A DNA stretch of 64,000 nucleotides from JAWWPY01 sp963822825 (GTDB lineage: Bacteria > Actinomycetota > Actinomycetes > Streptosporangiales > Streptosporangiaceae). Shown here piece after piece: positions 8,614 through 16,782 of the stretch. The position numbers were made by a program, and so were the translations under genes. The notes beneath the pieces were generated by a model. That model did not search any database, was not told the origin of the DNA, and worked only from the letters and a program-made list of their open reading frames with translations. Numbering within the stretch: the stretch's first letter is position 1; each line of letters starts with the position of its first letter. The DNA is taken from assembly GCA_963822825.1 (NCBI GenBank), contig CAWGIW010000007.1:147161-211160 (forward strand), in the 5' to 3' direction.

Positions 8614-9840
8614 TTACCCGAAGTCAGGCCCGCCAGCGGGCATGGTAAATCGGAACTCAGCTCCGCCACCGGGCGCTCCCAGCACGGTGATGGTGCCGCC
8701 GTGCGCCTCGACCAGGCCCTTTACGATGTACAGACCGAGGCCGGCGCCACCACGACGCTTGGCCCGCCAGAACTGCCGGAAGATCCGCGGCACAAGCTCC
8801 GGGGCCACACCGTCGCCCTCGTCGCGTACCGACACGGCCACGGAGCCAGCCTCGGCCGGCCTTGGGGTGGCCGAGATCCCGTCCGGACGGTTCAATGCCC
8901 GGGCGCTGACGGTTTCGACCGGCTCCACCACAACCGTTACCGTACCAGCGCCGTGGCGCACCGCGTTCTCGACCAGGTTCCCGAGGATCTGGTCGACCTT
9001 GTCCGCGTCCAGCCATGTCTCCGGCAGGTCCGCCGGGGCCTCGATCCGGAACCGGTCCGGGGAGTCGCCCGCCGCGACCCGTCCAGCGACGATCTTCTCA
9101 GCCCGCTGCGGGATGTCCACCAGCTGGCGGTGGACCTCGATCCGGCCCGCCTCGATCCGGGACACGTCCAGCAGCTCGGTGATCAGCCTGGTCACCCGGT
9201 CGGCGTCCGCGTTGACTGTTTCCAGCATGACCCGTTTCTGGTCGTCGGTGAACCGTGTCCACTTGGCCAGCAGCGTTGCCGTGAACCCCTTGACGCTGGT
9301 CAGCGGCGAGCGCAGTTCGTGGGCGACGGTCGAGACCAGGTCGGCCCGGCGGCGCTCAATACGCGCCCGTTGCTGGGCCCCGCGCAGAGTGATCACAATG
9401 CGCTGCACGGCGCCTGGGCCGCCATTCCGCCCGGCGCCGAAATCGCGGTACCGTGGCCCGCGTACGTAGCCCACGGTGACCAGGAGCTCGGTCCCGTCGG
9501 ACAGGTAGAGCGAGGTCTCCGGATGCCTGGTCCGGGTGGACAGCCCGCGGTAGGGATCCACGAAGGTCCACCAGCTGCGGCCGTCCGCGTCACGCAGCGG
9601 CAGTACCTGCCTGACATCCCGGCCCAGCGCGTTGAGGGAGTCGACGCCGGTGAGCCGCTCGGCCGCCTTGTTGAACACCGAGATCCTGGCCTCGTGGTCA
9701 GCGACGATCACGCCGTCAGGCAGCTCGTCCGCACAGACCAGGCCACCCGAGGCCACCGCCCCGGCTGGCACACTGGCCAGGGCGGCCGCCGCCCTGACTG
9801 GACTGAGCCCATCCACTCGACCGCTGCCTCCATCCGGCAT
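8614..9840 (-). CDS. Soluble PAS-domain sensor histidine kinase
   Basis: A 408-residue cytoplasmic kinase with no membrane segment. It has an N-terminal PAS domain (about 40-150, LPDGVIVADHEARISVFNKAAERL), a HisKA dimerisation domain with H-box STVAHELRSPLTSVKGF, and a HATPase_c domain with N-box NLVENAVRHGAG and G-boxes GDGVAPELVPRIF and GGAGLGLYIVKGLVEAHGG. It probably phosphorylates an unlinked response regulator; none is encoded here. A kinase at exactly this position, between the RNA methyltransferase and pheS, is conserved in Streptomyces. ATG 9840 is chosen; a TTG one codon earlier is possible. The 354-bp region upstream contains an 87-bp tandem repeat array. Confidence 0.9.
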   Translation of the reverse strand: MPDGGSGRVDGLSPVRAAAALASVPAGAVASGGLVCADELPDGVIVADHEARISVFNKAAERLTGVDSLNALGRDVRQVLPLRDADGRSWWTFVDPYRGLSTRTRHPETSLYLSDGTELLVTVGYVRGPRYRDFGAGRNGGPGAVQRIVITLRGAQQRARIERRRADLVSTVAHELRSPLTSVKGFTATLLAKWTRFTDDQKRVMLETVNADADRVTRLITELLDVSRIEAGRIEVHRQLVDIPQRAEKIVAGRVAAGDSPDRFRIEAPADLPETWLDADKVDQILGNLVENAVRHGAGTVTVVVEPVETVSARALNRPDGISATPRPAEAGSVAVSVRDEGDGVAPELVPRIFRQFWRAKRRGGAGLGLYIVKGLVEAHGGTITVLGAPGGGAEFRFTMPAGGPDFG

Positions 9841-9934
9841 CAAGAATTGTCACCCGCGTGACGCAACGTGATCAGACTCTAGCGCGCCCACCCCGTCGCG
9901 CGGCAGCCCCCCTACGTTGAGGCTGGGACCCCGG

Positions 9935-10193
9935 GCTGACCCAGTATGGCCCTGCGGGGTGCCCCGAAGGGGTACCTCTCAGGGCCAATCTTCGCGGGGG
10001 TCCGGGGGTCGCCCCCCGGGCTGACTCAGTATTGGCCCTGCGGGGTGCCCCGAAGGGGTACCTCTCAGGGCCAATCTTTCGCGGGGGTCCGGGGGTCGCC
10101 CCCCGGGCTGACTCAGTATTGGCCCTGCGGGGTGCCCCGAAGGGGTACCTCTCAGGGCCAATCTTTCGCGGGGGTCCGGGGGTCGCCCCCCGG
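9935..10193. repeat. Three tandem 85/87-bp palindromic repeats (REP-like)
   Basis: Copies start at 9935 (85 bp), 10020 and 10107 (87 bp each; the latter two are nearly identical). Each contains a long inverted repeat ATTGGCCCTG...CAGGGCCAAT (one base shorter in the first copy) enclosing a second one, GGTGCCCC-GAA-GGGGTACC, then a G-run/C-run segment (GGGGGTCCGGGGGTCGCCCCCC). They fill the gap between the methyltransferase stop and the kinase start. Because 87 is divisible by 3 the array stays open in one minus-strand frame, but the peptide is just the repeat. It may act as a tandem terminator or mRNA-stabilising element. Confidence 0.9.
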
Positions 10194-10194
10194 G

Positions 10195-11013
10195 CTAGCA
10201 CTGCGCACGGGCCGATGCGTACAGGCAGACGGCGGCCGCCGCCGCCAGGTTCAGGCTCTCCGCCCGGCCGTAAATGGGCACGGCGACCGCCTCGTCCGCG
10301 AGCGAGAGCACTTCGTCAGGCATTCCCCAGGCCTCGTTGCCGAACAGCCAGGCGGTCGGCGGCCGCAGCAGGCCAGCGGAATCAAGGTCATTGAGCGAGC
10401 GCCGGGCACTGCCGTCGGCGGCCAGCACCCGCAGGCCCGCGTCCCGCAGCGCCGCGCTCGCCGCGGCGAGCGGTGCTCCCATCACCACCGGGACGTGGAA
10501 CAGGCTGCCCGCCGAGGCACGCACGCACTTGCTGTTGTAGGGGTCAACCGAGGCCTCGGAGAAGATCACGGCCTGCGCTCCGGCCGCGTCCGCCGTGCGC
10601 AGCACCGTGCCGGCGTTCCCCGGGTCGCGCACGTTCGCGAGGACCACCGCGAGGCGTGGGGCGGCGGCCGCGACCTGGCTGAGCGGGACATCGACGAACC
10701 GGCAGACGGCCAGGATGCCCTGCGGCGTGACGGTCTGCGCGACTTCGGCCATGACCTCCCCGCTGACCAGGTGGACCGGTACGCCCTGCTCGGCGGCCGC
10801 CACGACGAGTTGGCCGTACCGGGCCTGCGCGGGGGCCGTGATGAACAATTCCGTGGCTACTCCGGCGGCGGCGAGTGCCTCGCCCGCCGCCTGCGGGCCC
10901 TCCGCCAGGAACAGCCGGGTGCGCTGCCGCAGCGCCCGCTTGGCCAGCTGCCGGACGGACTTGACCCGAGGTGAGTGGAGGCTGGTCAGCTCGGGGCCGA
11001 CGGGCGGCGTCAG
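10195..11013 (-). CDS. TrmH/SpoU-family RNA 2'-O-methyltransferase
   Basis: A 272-residue SPOUT methyltransferase: N-terminal substrate-binding domain (SPRVKSVRQLAKRALRQR, RLFLAEGPQ) and C-terminal knot domain with motif 1 VVLANVRDPGNAGTVLRTAD, motif 2 WLFGNEAWGM and motif 3 VPIYGRAESLNLAAAAAVCLY. It methylates a ribose in rRNA or tRNA using SAM; the exact target is unknown. It lies directly downstream of rplT, as in Streptomyces. No ATG, GTG or TTG lies between the rplT stop and the conserved N-terminus; the best start is CTG 11013-11011, which overlaps the rplT stop as CTGA, like the usual ATGA coupling. Confidence 0.9.
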   Translation of the reverse strand: MTPPVGPELTSLHSPRVKSVRQLAKRALRQRTRLFLAEGPQAAGEALAAAGVATELFITAPAQARYGQLVVAAAEQGVPVHLVSGEVMAEVAQTVTPQGILAVCRFVDVPLSQVAAAAPRLAVVLANVRDPGNAGTVLRTADAAGAQAVIFSEASVDPYNSKCVRASAGSLFHVPVVMGAPLAAASAALRDAGLRVLAADGSARRSLNDLDSAGLLRPPTAWLFGNEAWGMPDEVLSLADEAVAVPIYGRAESLNLAAAAAVCLYASARAQC

Positions 11014-11408
11014 GCCGCCGCGGTACTGGTCGGGGTCGTTCCCTCGGCCGCCTCCGCGAGGGCGCCCTTGGCCACCTCCACCAGGGCAGAGAACGCGGCC
11101 GCGTCGGCGACGGCGAGCTCCGCGAGCATCCGGCGGTCCACCTCGACACCAGCGGCCTTGAGGCCCTGGATGAACCGGTTGTAGGTCATGCCGTCGGCCC
11201 GGGCCGCGGCATTGATGCGCTGGATCCACAGCCTCCGGAACGCGCCCTTCCGGTCCTTGCGGTCCCGGTAGGCGTACGTCATCGAGTGGAGAACCTGCTC
11301 CTTGGCCTTGCGGTACAACCGTGACCGCTGACCGCGGTAGCCGCTCGCCCGCTCAAGGACGACCCGGCGCTTCTTGTGGGCGTTCACCGCCCGCTTCACG
11401 CGTGCCAT
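11010..11408 (-). CDS. rplT: 50S ribosomal protein L20
   Basis: A 132-residue L20, needed early in 50S assembly. It starts MARVKRAVNAHKKRR and has the usual rRNA-binding basic N-terminus (GYRGQRSRLYRKAKEQ) and DRKGAFRRLWIQRINAAAR. Start ATG 11408 follows GGGAG. In the infC-rpmI-rplT operon L20 is the classical autoregulator in several bacteria. The C-terminus is extended by a short Ala/Thr tail. Confidence 0.97.
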   Translation of the reverse strand: MARVKRAVNAHKKRRVVLERASGYRGQRSRLYRKAKEQVLHSMTYAYRDRKDRKGAFRRLWIQRINAAARADGMTYNRFIQGLKAAGVEVDRRMLAELAVADAAAFSALVEVAKGALAEAAEGTTPTSTAAA

Positions 11409-11436
11409 TTCTTCGACTCCCTTGAGGCGGGTGGGG

Positions 11437-11631
11437 CTACTTCCCCAGCAACTTCTTGATCTTCCTGACATCTGCGCTAGCCAGCACCTGATCGCGGGAT
11501 AGCCGCCTGGTGCGCTTGCTCGCCTTGTGCTCAAGCAGGTGGTTACGGTTGGCGCGGCGACGCATCACCTTGCCGGAACTGGTCAGCCGGAATCGCTTCG
11601 CGGCACCACTGTGCGTCCTCATCTTCGGCAT
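11437..11631 (-). CDS. rpmI: 50S ribosomal protein L35
   Basis: A 64-residue L35 beginning MPKMRTHSGAAKRFRL and ending with the basic RRLSRDQVLASADVRKIKKLLG. Correct length for the family. ATG 11631 is used; the open frame continues upstream only through a tandem-repeat region whose units resemble the first codons of this gene. Lies 28 nt before rplT. Confidence 0.96.
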   Translation of the reverse strand: MPKMRTHSGAAKRFRLTSSGKVMRRRANRNHLLEHKASKRTRRLSRDQVLASADVRKIKKLLGK

Positions 11632-11647
11632 GGTCGCCGTCGTCTCC

Positions 11648-11773
11648 GTTCTTTGCGCGCCTTCGGCACGACGTTCTTTGCGCGCCTTCGGCACGACGTT
11701 CTTTGCGCGCCTTCGGCACGACGTTCTCTTGCGCACCTTCGGCACGACAGTCTCTACGTGCTTGCGGCACGAC
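11648..11773. repeat. 25-bp tandem repeats between infC and rpmI
   Basis: Copies begin at 11648, 11673 and 11698 (25 bp, perfect), 11723 (26 bp, two changes) and 11749 (25 bp, degenerate); further decay runs to about 11820. Read on the coding (minus) strand the unit contains GTGCCGAAGGCGCGC, strikingly like the rpmI start ATGCCGAAGATGCGC. The 25-bp period shifts frame at each copy, so the array does not code. Confidence 0.9.
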
Positions 11774-11836
11774 ATCTCGGCGCGCTTCCTAGCGCGCTCC
11801 CTGCGCGCCGTCGCGCACGACGCTGTTCTCGGGCGG

Positions 11837-12529
11837 TCAGGCTCCGGCCTGGGCCTCCGAAGCACCGTGTGCGGACGCACCGTTCGAAGCAGCAGCGTCC
11901 TCGGCCGCCTCGCGCACCTCGGCCGCGGACGGCGCCGGGGCCCGGCGCACCCGGGTGGGCCGCTCGGCTGGCGCGGCGCCCTCATGAGCTACGGCCCGCT
12001 CGGCCTTGGTCTCACTCTTCCGGCGATGCGGCCCAATCACCATGATCATGTTCCGGCCGTCCTGCTTAGGCTGGGCCTCGACGAAGCCGAGTTCCTCGAC
12101 ATCGCCCGCCAGTCGCTGCAGCAACCGGAACCCGAGCTCGGGCCGGGACTGCTCACGTCCCCTGAACATGATCGTCACCTTGACCTTGTCCCCTTGCCGG
12201 AGGAACCGCTCGACGTGGCCCTTTTTGGTGCCGTAGTCGTGCGGGTCAATCTTCGGCCGGAGCTTGATCTCCTTGATGACGGTCTGCGTTTGGTTCTTGC
12301 GTGACTCTCTGGCCTTGAGCGCGGACTCGTACTTGAACTTGCCGTAGTCCATAAGCTTGGCGACCGGGGGGCGCGCCGTCGGCGCCACCTCCACCAGGTC
12401 AAGGTCCGCTTCCTGGGCCAGCCGGAGCGCATCGTTGATCGCGACGATCCCTACCTGCTCGCCGTTCGGCCCGACGAGCCGTACTTCAGGAACCCGGATG
12501 CGCTCGTTGATACGGGGTTCAGCGCTGAT
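11837..12529 (-). CDS. infC: Translation initiation factor IF-3 (ATC start)
   Basis: A 230-residue IF-3: N-terminal domain from SAEPRINERIRVPEVRLVG, the linker helix and C-terminal domain (KVKVTIMFRGREQSRPELG), plus an actinobacterial acidic/Ala-rich tail. IF-3 checks the start codon and prevents subunit joining. The start is ATC 12529-12527: a perfect AAGGAGGT (12540-12533) precedes it and homologues begin at this residue. Rare AUU/AUC/AUA starts of infC are the known basis of its autoregulation, because IF-3 itself discriminates against them. A terminator-like hairpin lies about 110 nt upstream. Confidence 0.93.
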   Translation of the reverse strand: MSAEPRINERIRVPEVRLVGPNGEQVGIVAINDALRLAQEADLDLVEVAPTARPPVAKLMDYGKFKYESALKARESRKNQTQTVIKEIKLRPKIDPHDYGTKKGHVERFLRQGDKVKVTIMFRGREQSRPELGFRLLQRLAGDVEELGFVEAQPKQDGRNMIMVIGPHRRKSETKAERAVAHEGAAPAERPTRVRRAPAPSAAEVREAAEDAAASNGASAHGASEAQAGA

Positions 12530-12635
12530 GTGACCTCCTTGGGCCTCGTCTCCCTCCGGGCCTCGTCGCCCGAGGGGATATAGCTGGGACCATCCCTGCC
12601 AGGCCATTCCCGCGGCGGCTGGCCGCCACACACGG

Positions 12636-12698
12636 AAAAGGCCCCGCATGGCATGCACGCGGAGCCCACCAACGCCACGAGACCTGGTGCGGGGCCTT
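12636..12698 (-). terminator. Attenuator hairpin in the infC leader
   Basis: On the minus strand, arms of 11 bp (AAGGCCCCGCA at 12698-12688 and TGCGGGGCCTT at 12648-12638) pair around a 39-nt loop and are followed by a T-run (12639-12636) and CC. This is an intrinsic terminator placed about 107 nt before the infC start, the position expected for leader attenuation of the infC-rpmI-rplT operon. Confidence 0.65.
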
Positions 12699-12820
12699 GC
12701 CGGCCCCTGCGCCAGGAACGCAGCGCCAGACTGCCGCAGCACCCGATCGGCCATTACGCCATCGAGGCCGCTGCGTCCGGCTGGCCCGCCGGCCCTGAGA
12801 CCGGAAAGCCGACCTGCCAG

Positions 12821-12903
12821 CTCAGTGCCACAAACACCTAAGTGCCGCAAACACCTAAGTGCTGCAACACGTCAGTGCCGCGAACAGCTAAGTGCTTCTT
12901 ACA
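12821..12903. repeat. Five imperfect 16-17-bp repeats upstream of infC leader
   Basis: Units with the core (C/T)(T/A)AGTGC-GC-AACAC begin at 12821, 12838, 12855, 12871 and 12887; a sixth partial copy starts at 12904. They lie upstream of the infC leader and downstream of the aroE stop. They could be binding sites for a regulator or slippage products. In the rest of 12530-13066 I see only the attenuator. Confidence 0.7.
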
Positions 12904-13066
12904 GCTCAGCGCTGGCCAGGTGGGAGGTGGTCCTCCGCTTGCACGCCCAGCACGGGCATGCCGGGCTGGTCATTCGTCAAGACTAACAGCATTCCAACGG
13001 CGCAGGGTATTCCGCGCCGCCGGGCAGCGGCCGGACCCACCGTCTGGGAGGCCCGATAGCCAGGGC

Positions 13067-13942
13067 TCAACGGCCAACGGCCCGGCCGTCCAGGGCCGCC
13101 AGCCCGGCCGCCCGCATCACCTCAACCGGTGCAGCCAAGCCCGTCATCAGCGAAACCTGCTCGGCCGCCTGGTGCAGCAGCAGTCCGAACCCGCCCGCGA
13201 CGACGGCCCCGGACTGCTGCGCCGCCACCGCCAGCGGCGTCGGCCACGGGTGATACACCACATCGAGCACGTAGCGGGGCACGAGAGTTCCGCACCGGAT
13301 CCGTTGAGCATGAATGTCGGCGGCGCCAGCCGGCGTGGTGGAAATCAGCAAATCGGGGGCAGCTTCGCCGGATGTGTCGAACGGGATCAGCCGGACGGCC
13401 ACGCCCAGCCGGTCGGCCGCCGCCAGCAGGCCGCCCGCCCGCTGCTGGTCACGGACGGCCACTGTCACCTGACGCGCGCCCAGGCCGCGCAGCGCGGCCA
13501 GGGCGGAACATGCGGTCGCCCCGGCCCCCAGGATCAGCACGGGGGCGGGGGGCGCCCCGGACCCCGGCGCTGGCCACCCCGGCGCCGGCCACCCGACCTC
13601 GGTGAGCGCCGAGATCATGCCCGGCACGTCGGTGTTGTACCCGTGCCGGGCGCCGCCCCGGAACACGACCGTGTTGGCCGCGCCCACATCCACGGCCAGC
13701 GGCTCGGCGTGATCGAGCAGGCCGAGCACGGTCCGCTTGAGCGGCATCGTCAGGGAAAGGCCCGCCCAGTCTGGCCCGCACTCGCCCAGCAGCCCGGGCA
13801 GCCGGGCCTCATCGCACTCGATCGCCGTATAAGACCAGTCATCGAGGCCAAGCGCCCGGTAGGCGGCACCGTGCAGAACCGGTGACAGGGAATGGGCGAC
13901 CGGGATGCCGAGGACCGCGGCCTTCATGGCTCGGGCGCTCAC
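13067..13942 (-). CDS. aroE: Shikimate dehydrogenase
   Basis: A 291-residue NADP-dependent shikimate dehydrogenase, fourth step of the shikimate pathway. It has the substrate-binding SLSPVLHGAAYRALG and GLSLTMPLKRTV (catalytic Lys), NTDVPGM, a nucleotide-binding glycine loop VLILGAGATACSALAAL, and a C-terminal GFGLLLHQAAEQV. GTG 13942 overlaps the mltG stop (GTGA); an internal ATG 13927 is possible but lacks a ribosome-binding site. The mltG-aroE order is conserved in actinobacteria. Confidence 0.93.
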   Translation of the reverse strand: MSARAMKAAVLGIPVAHSLSPVLHGAAYRALGLDDWSYTAIECDEARLPGLLGECGPDWAGLSLTMPLKRTVLGLLDHAEPLAVDVGAANTVVFRGGARHGYNTDVPGMISALTEVGWPAPGWPAPGSGAPPAPVLILGAGATACSALAALRGLGARQVTVAVRDQQRAGGLLAAADRLGVAVRLIPFDTSGEAAPDLLISTTPAGAADIHAQRIRCGTLVPRYVLDVVYHPWPTPLAVAAQQSGAVVAGGFGLLLHQAAEQVSLMTGLAAPVEVMRAAGLAALDGRAVGR

Positions 13943-16257
13943 CCGTTCTTGGTGTTGTTCGCCAGCCGCGTCTGGAACTGCTGGAACTGAGTGAAGCTGT
14001 TGGTGAACAGGGTCTGCCCGTTCGCCGGATTCACGGTCAGGAAATAGGTCCAGTCCCCCCGGTCCGGGTGCAACGCGGCCTGGATGGCGGCGTTCCCCGG
14101 GCTGTCGATCGGTCCGGGTGGCAGGCCGGCGTGCAGGTAGGTGTTGTACGGCGAGTTGGTTTGGGTCTGCTTGATCGTGACGTCGCTGGCGGAGGAGTGC
14201 AGCGCGTAGAGCACGGTCGTGTCGAGTTGCAGCGGCATGGGCGGGACGCTGTTCAGCCGGTTGTAGATCACCCGGGCGATCTTCGCGAGGTCCTCGGGCC
14301 GCTTGCCCTCCGCCTGGACGAGGCTGGCCACGATGATCACCTCGGCGGGGGTGAGCTGCACCCGGGCCGCCACGGCCGGCAGGCTGATGGCGGCCGCCTC
14401 CTGGTCGAACCGCAGCACCATGTTCTTGAGGACGGTGAGCGGCGGGGTGTTCGGCTGGATGGGGTAGGTCGCCGGGAACAGATACCCCTCAGGGTTGCCC
14501 TTGGCGAACGACGGGAGACCCAGGCGAGGCCGTCTGCGCCGCCGCTTGCTGGTAACCCTTGGGATTGCCGGTCGCGCTGCCGAGCTTGGCGATGATCTGG
14601 GACAGCCGGTAACCCTCCGGGATGGCGACGGTGGTCTGGATCCGCGAGGACGGCTTGAGCAGCAGCGCGAAGGCCAGAGACGCCTTCATGTGCTTGCGGA
14701 GGTGGTAGTAGCCGGGCTCGAGCGCGGTTCCGTGAGTGCTGTGCTCGGCCGCGAGCGAGAAGGCACGCGCGCTGTCCACCACGCCGAGATTGACCAGGCG
14801 CTGGCCGACCACGGCAGCGACCTCACCCGGCTTGATCTGCGCCACGACCGAACCCTCGCCCGGGCCGGAGAAGTCAGGCGGGCTGTAGTACTTGCGCCAG
14901 TAGGTGTAGCCGGCACCGAGCACGGCCACCACGATCAGCAGGATGACCGTCCCGGCCGCCACGACCGCCCTGCGGCCGCGCTTGCGGCGCTTGCGCGATG
15001 ACTCGGTACCCGAGCCGCTATCCGCGTGGCGCCGGCTGATCCGGCTGGTCTCAAGCCCCGGCAGGAAGCCGCCCTCATCCTCTGCATCCTCGGCCCAGGC
15101 CTGCGGTTCTTCCACGTCTGGTTCCCAGCCCCCGGCGTCCGGATACTCGCGCGCCTCCTCGGCACCACGGGCGCGCCGATCCCGGGGACCATCTCCATAG
15201 GCCTGGTACCCCGGATCCCCGGCAGGCGCACTTCCCGGATAGGTGTCATCGCCATAGGGGTCACGATCCCGCAGGCCTGATGCGGACTCGTCGAGCAGCG
15301 GATCAGCGAGGGACTGACGCCAGGCCAGTTCCGACGGGGGCAGTGGGGGAAGCGGCCCGGACGGGTGCCTGGACGCGGTCCCGGACGGGGGCGGCAGTGG
15401 GGGAAGCGGCCCGGACGGGTGCTGCGGCCCGGCCTGGGACGGCGGCGGCAGCGGCGCCAGCGGCCCGGCGGCGGTGGCCTGCCAGGGCGGCCCGGTATTC
15501 AGTGATGCACCGTTGCCGTAGGCGGATGCGCTGCCGCGGTGATCAGGCCCGCTGCCGTCGTAGCCGGGCGCATCACCGTCATAGCCGGCCCAGAGTCATA
15601 GCCGGCCCCAGAGTCATAGCCGGTCCCGCCGTCATAGGCAGGCCCGCCGCCGTAGCCCGTCCCGGTGTCGTAGCCCGTGCCGGTGTCGTAGCCCGTGCCG
15701 GTGTCGTAGCCAAGCCCGGTGTGATACTCAGCCCCGGTGTCATAGCCCGGTTCCGTGCCGTAGTCGGCCCCCGTGTCGTAGCTGGTCCCCGTGTCGTAGC
15801 TAGCCGGAGAGCCGTAGCCAGCCCCAGCGTCATAGCCGGCCGGGCCGCGCGCCTCATCGCCCGCGCCGACCCCGGTGCCGTAACCGGGTGCGCCACCGCC
15901 GTGGCCAGCAGACCATTCGTAGGGATCCGGTGTCGCATCGCCCTGGTCTGGGGTCCAGCGAAACGGCTCCGCAGCCTGATCATTCTGGTCGGGGAACCGG
16001 GCGTGCTCAGATACCCGGGCTGGCTCGGCGGCCCAGGTTGGCTCGGGCTCGGCCGCCCGAGCATCGGGCCGGGCGTGGCGGCGGCCAGCCGGGGAGCCCG
16101 GAATACCGCCCGCGTCACCGCGCCCCGGGCCAGCCCGGTCATCCTGCGGCCAGGGGCCAGGTGAGCCGTAATCGCCGGCTACGGGGTCGTCACCGCGGCC
16201 CTCCGGCCGCGGCCCATCCTGCTCGTCCGCCGCATCCCGCCGCGCGTGGCGGCTCAC
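13939..16257 (-). CDS. mltG: Endolytic murein transglycosylase MltG (two frame breaks)
   Basis: YceG/MltG cleaves nascent glycan strands at the membrane and sets glycan length. The C-terminal catalytic region is clear (VIIVASLVQAEGKRPEDLAK with catalytic Glu; ARVIYNRLN; PYNTYLHAGLPPGPI). Before it are a LysM-like part (YYHLRKHMKASLAFALLL, IPEGYRLSQII), one membrane helix (AVVAAGTVILLIVVAVLGAGY) and a long cytoplasmic N-terminus of about 380 residues, rich in Tyr-Asp-Thr-Gly repeats. The frame is broken twice: a G missing in a GGGG run near 15590 and an extra C near 14524 (TCGCCTGGG where TCGCTGGG fits). Both look like consensus errors. ATG 16257 overlaps the ruvX stop. Confidence 0.88.
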
Positions 16258-16778
16258 CCCTGGGCTCCGCGGGCAGGTTCGGCGATCTCTCCGGCCGGGC
16301 TACCGGTCAGCCGTTCCCGGTCCAGCGCTCCCTGCAACAGCAAGGCCGCCGCCGTCTTGTCCACCACCGACCGCCGGTCCCTCGATCCGCGGCCACCACG
16401 GCGCAGCGCATCGTGCGCGATCACCGTGGTGAAACGTTCATCAACCAGGCGCACCGGGATGGGGGCCAGCCGCGCGGCCAGGGTGCCCGCGAACTCTCTG
16501 GCGGCGGCGGCGGCGGCGCCCTCCCGACCGGACAGGCCGGTCGGCAACCCGACGATTACTTCGATGACGTCATGGCCGACGGCGAGCCCGGCCAGGCTGT
16601 CCAGATCGCCCCGGCCACGCGGAACAGTAGTCAGCGGGCTGGCGAGGAGCCCGTCGGGGTCATTGGTCGCCACGCCGATCCGGGCCGATCCCAGATCGAC
16701 GGCGAGCCTGACCCCGGCCCTCAACCGGGAACCCCGCTTACCCCGCATCTCATCGGTGCAACGGTATAGCTGCAGCAC
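16254..16778 (-). CDS. ruvX: Putative pre-16S rRNA nuclease / Holliday junction resolvase RuvX (YqgF)
   Basis: About 174 residues with the RNase H-like fold of the YqgF family: VRLAVDLGSARIGVATND, VIVGLPTGLSGREG, PVRLVDERFTTVIAHDAL and VDKTAAALLLQGAL. Bacterial YqgF is implicated in 16S rRNA 5' end maturation. GTG 16778 is the longest start; ATG at about 16748 (MRGKRG) is a reasonable alternative. It sits 4 nt after alaS and overlaps mltG, as in most actinobacteria. Confidence 0.9.
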   Translation of the reverse strand: MLQLYRCTDEMRGKRGSRLRAGVRLAVDLGSARIGVATNDPDGLLASPLTTVPRGRGDLDSLAGLAVGHDVIEVIVGLPTGLSGREGAAAAAAREFAGTLAARLAPIPVRLVDERFTTVIAHDALRRGGRGSRDRRSVVDKTAAALLLQGALDRERLTGSPAGEIAEPARGAQG

Positions 16779-16782
16779 GGTC

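Noticed and set aside
9872..10201. Minus-strand frame encoding a 29-residue repeat peptide
   Set aside because: It exists only because the 87-bp DNA repeat is a multiple of three and lacks stops; the palindromic DNA, not the peptide, is the feature.
11641..11773. CRISPR-like array
   Set aside because: The 25-bp units are contiguous with no spacers and no cas genes are near; it is a simple tandem repeat.
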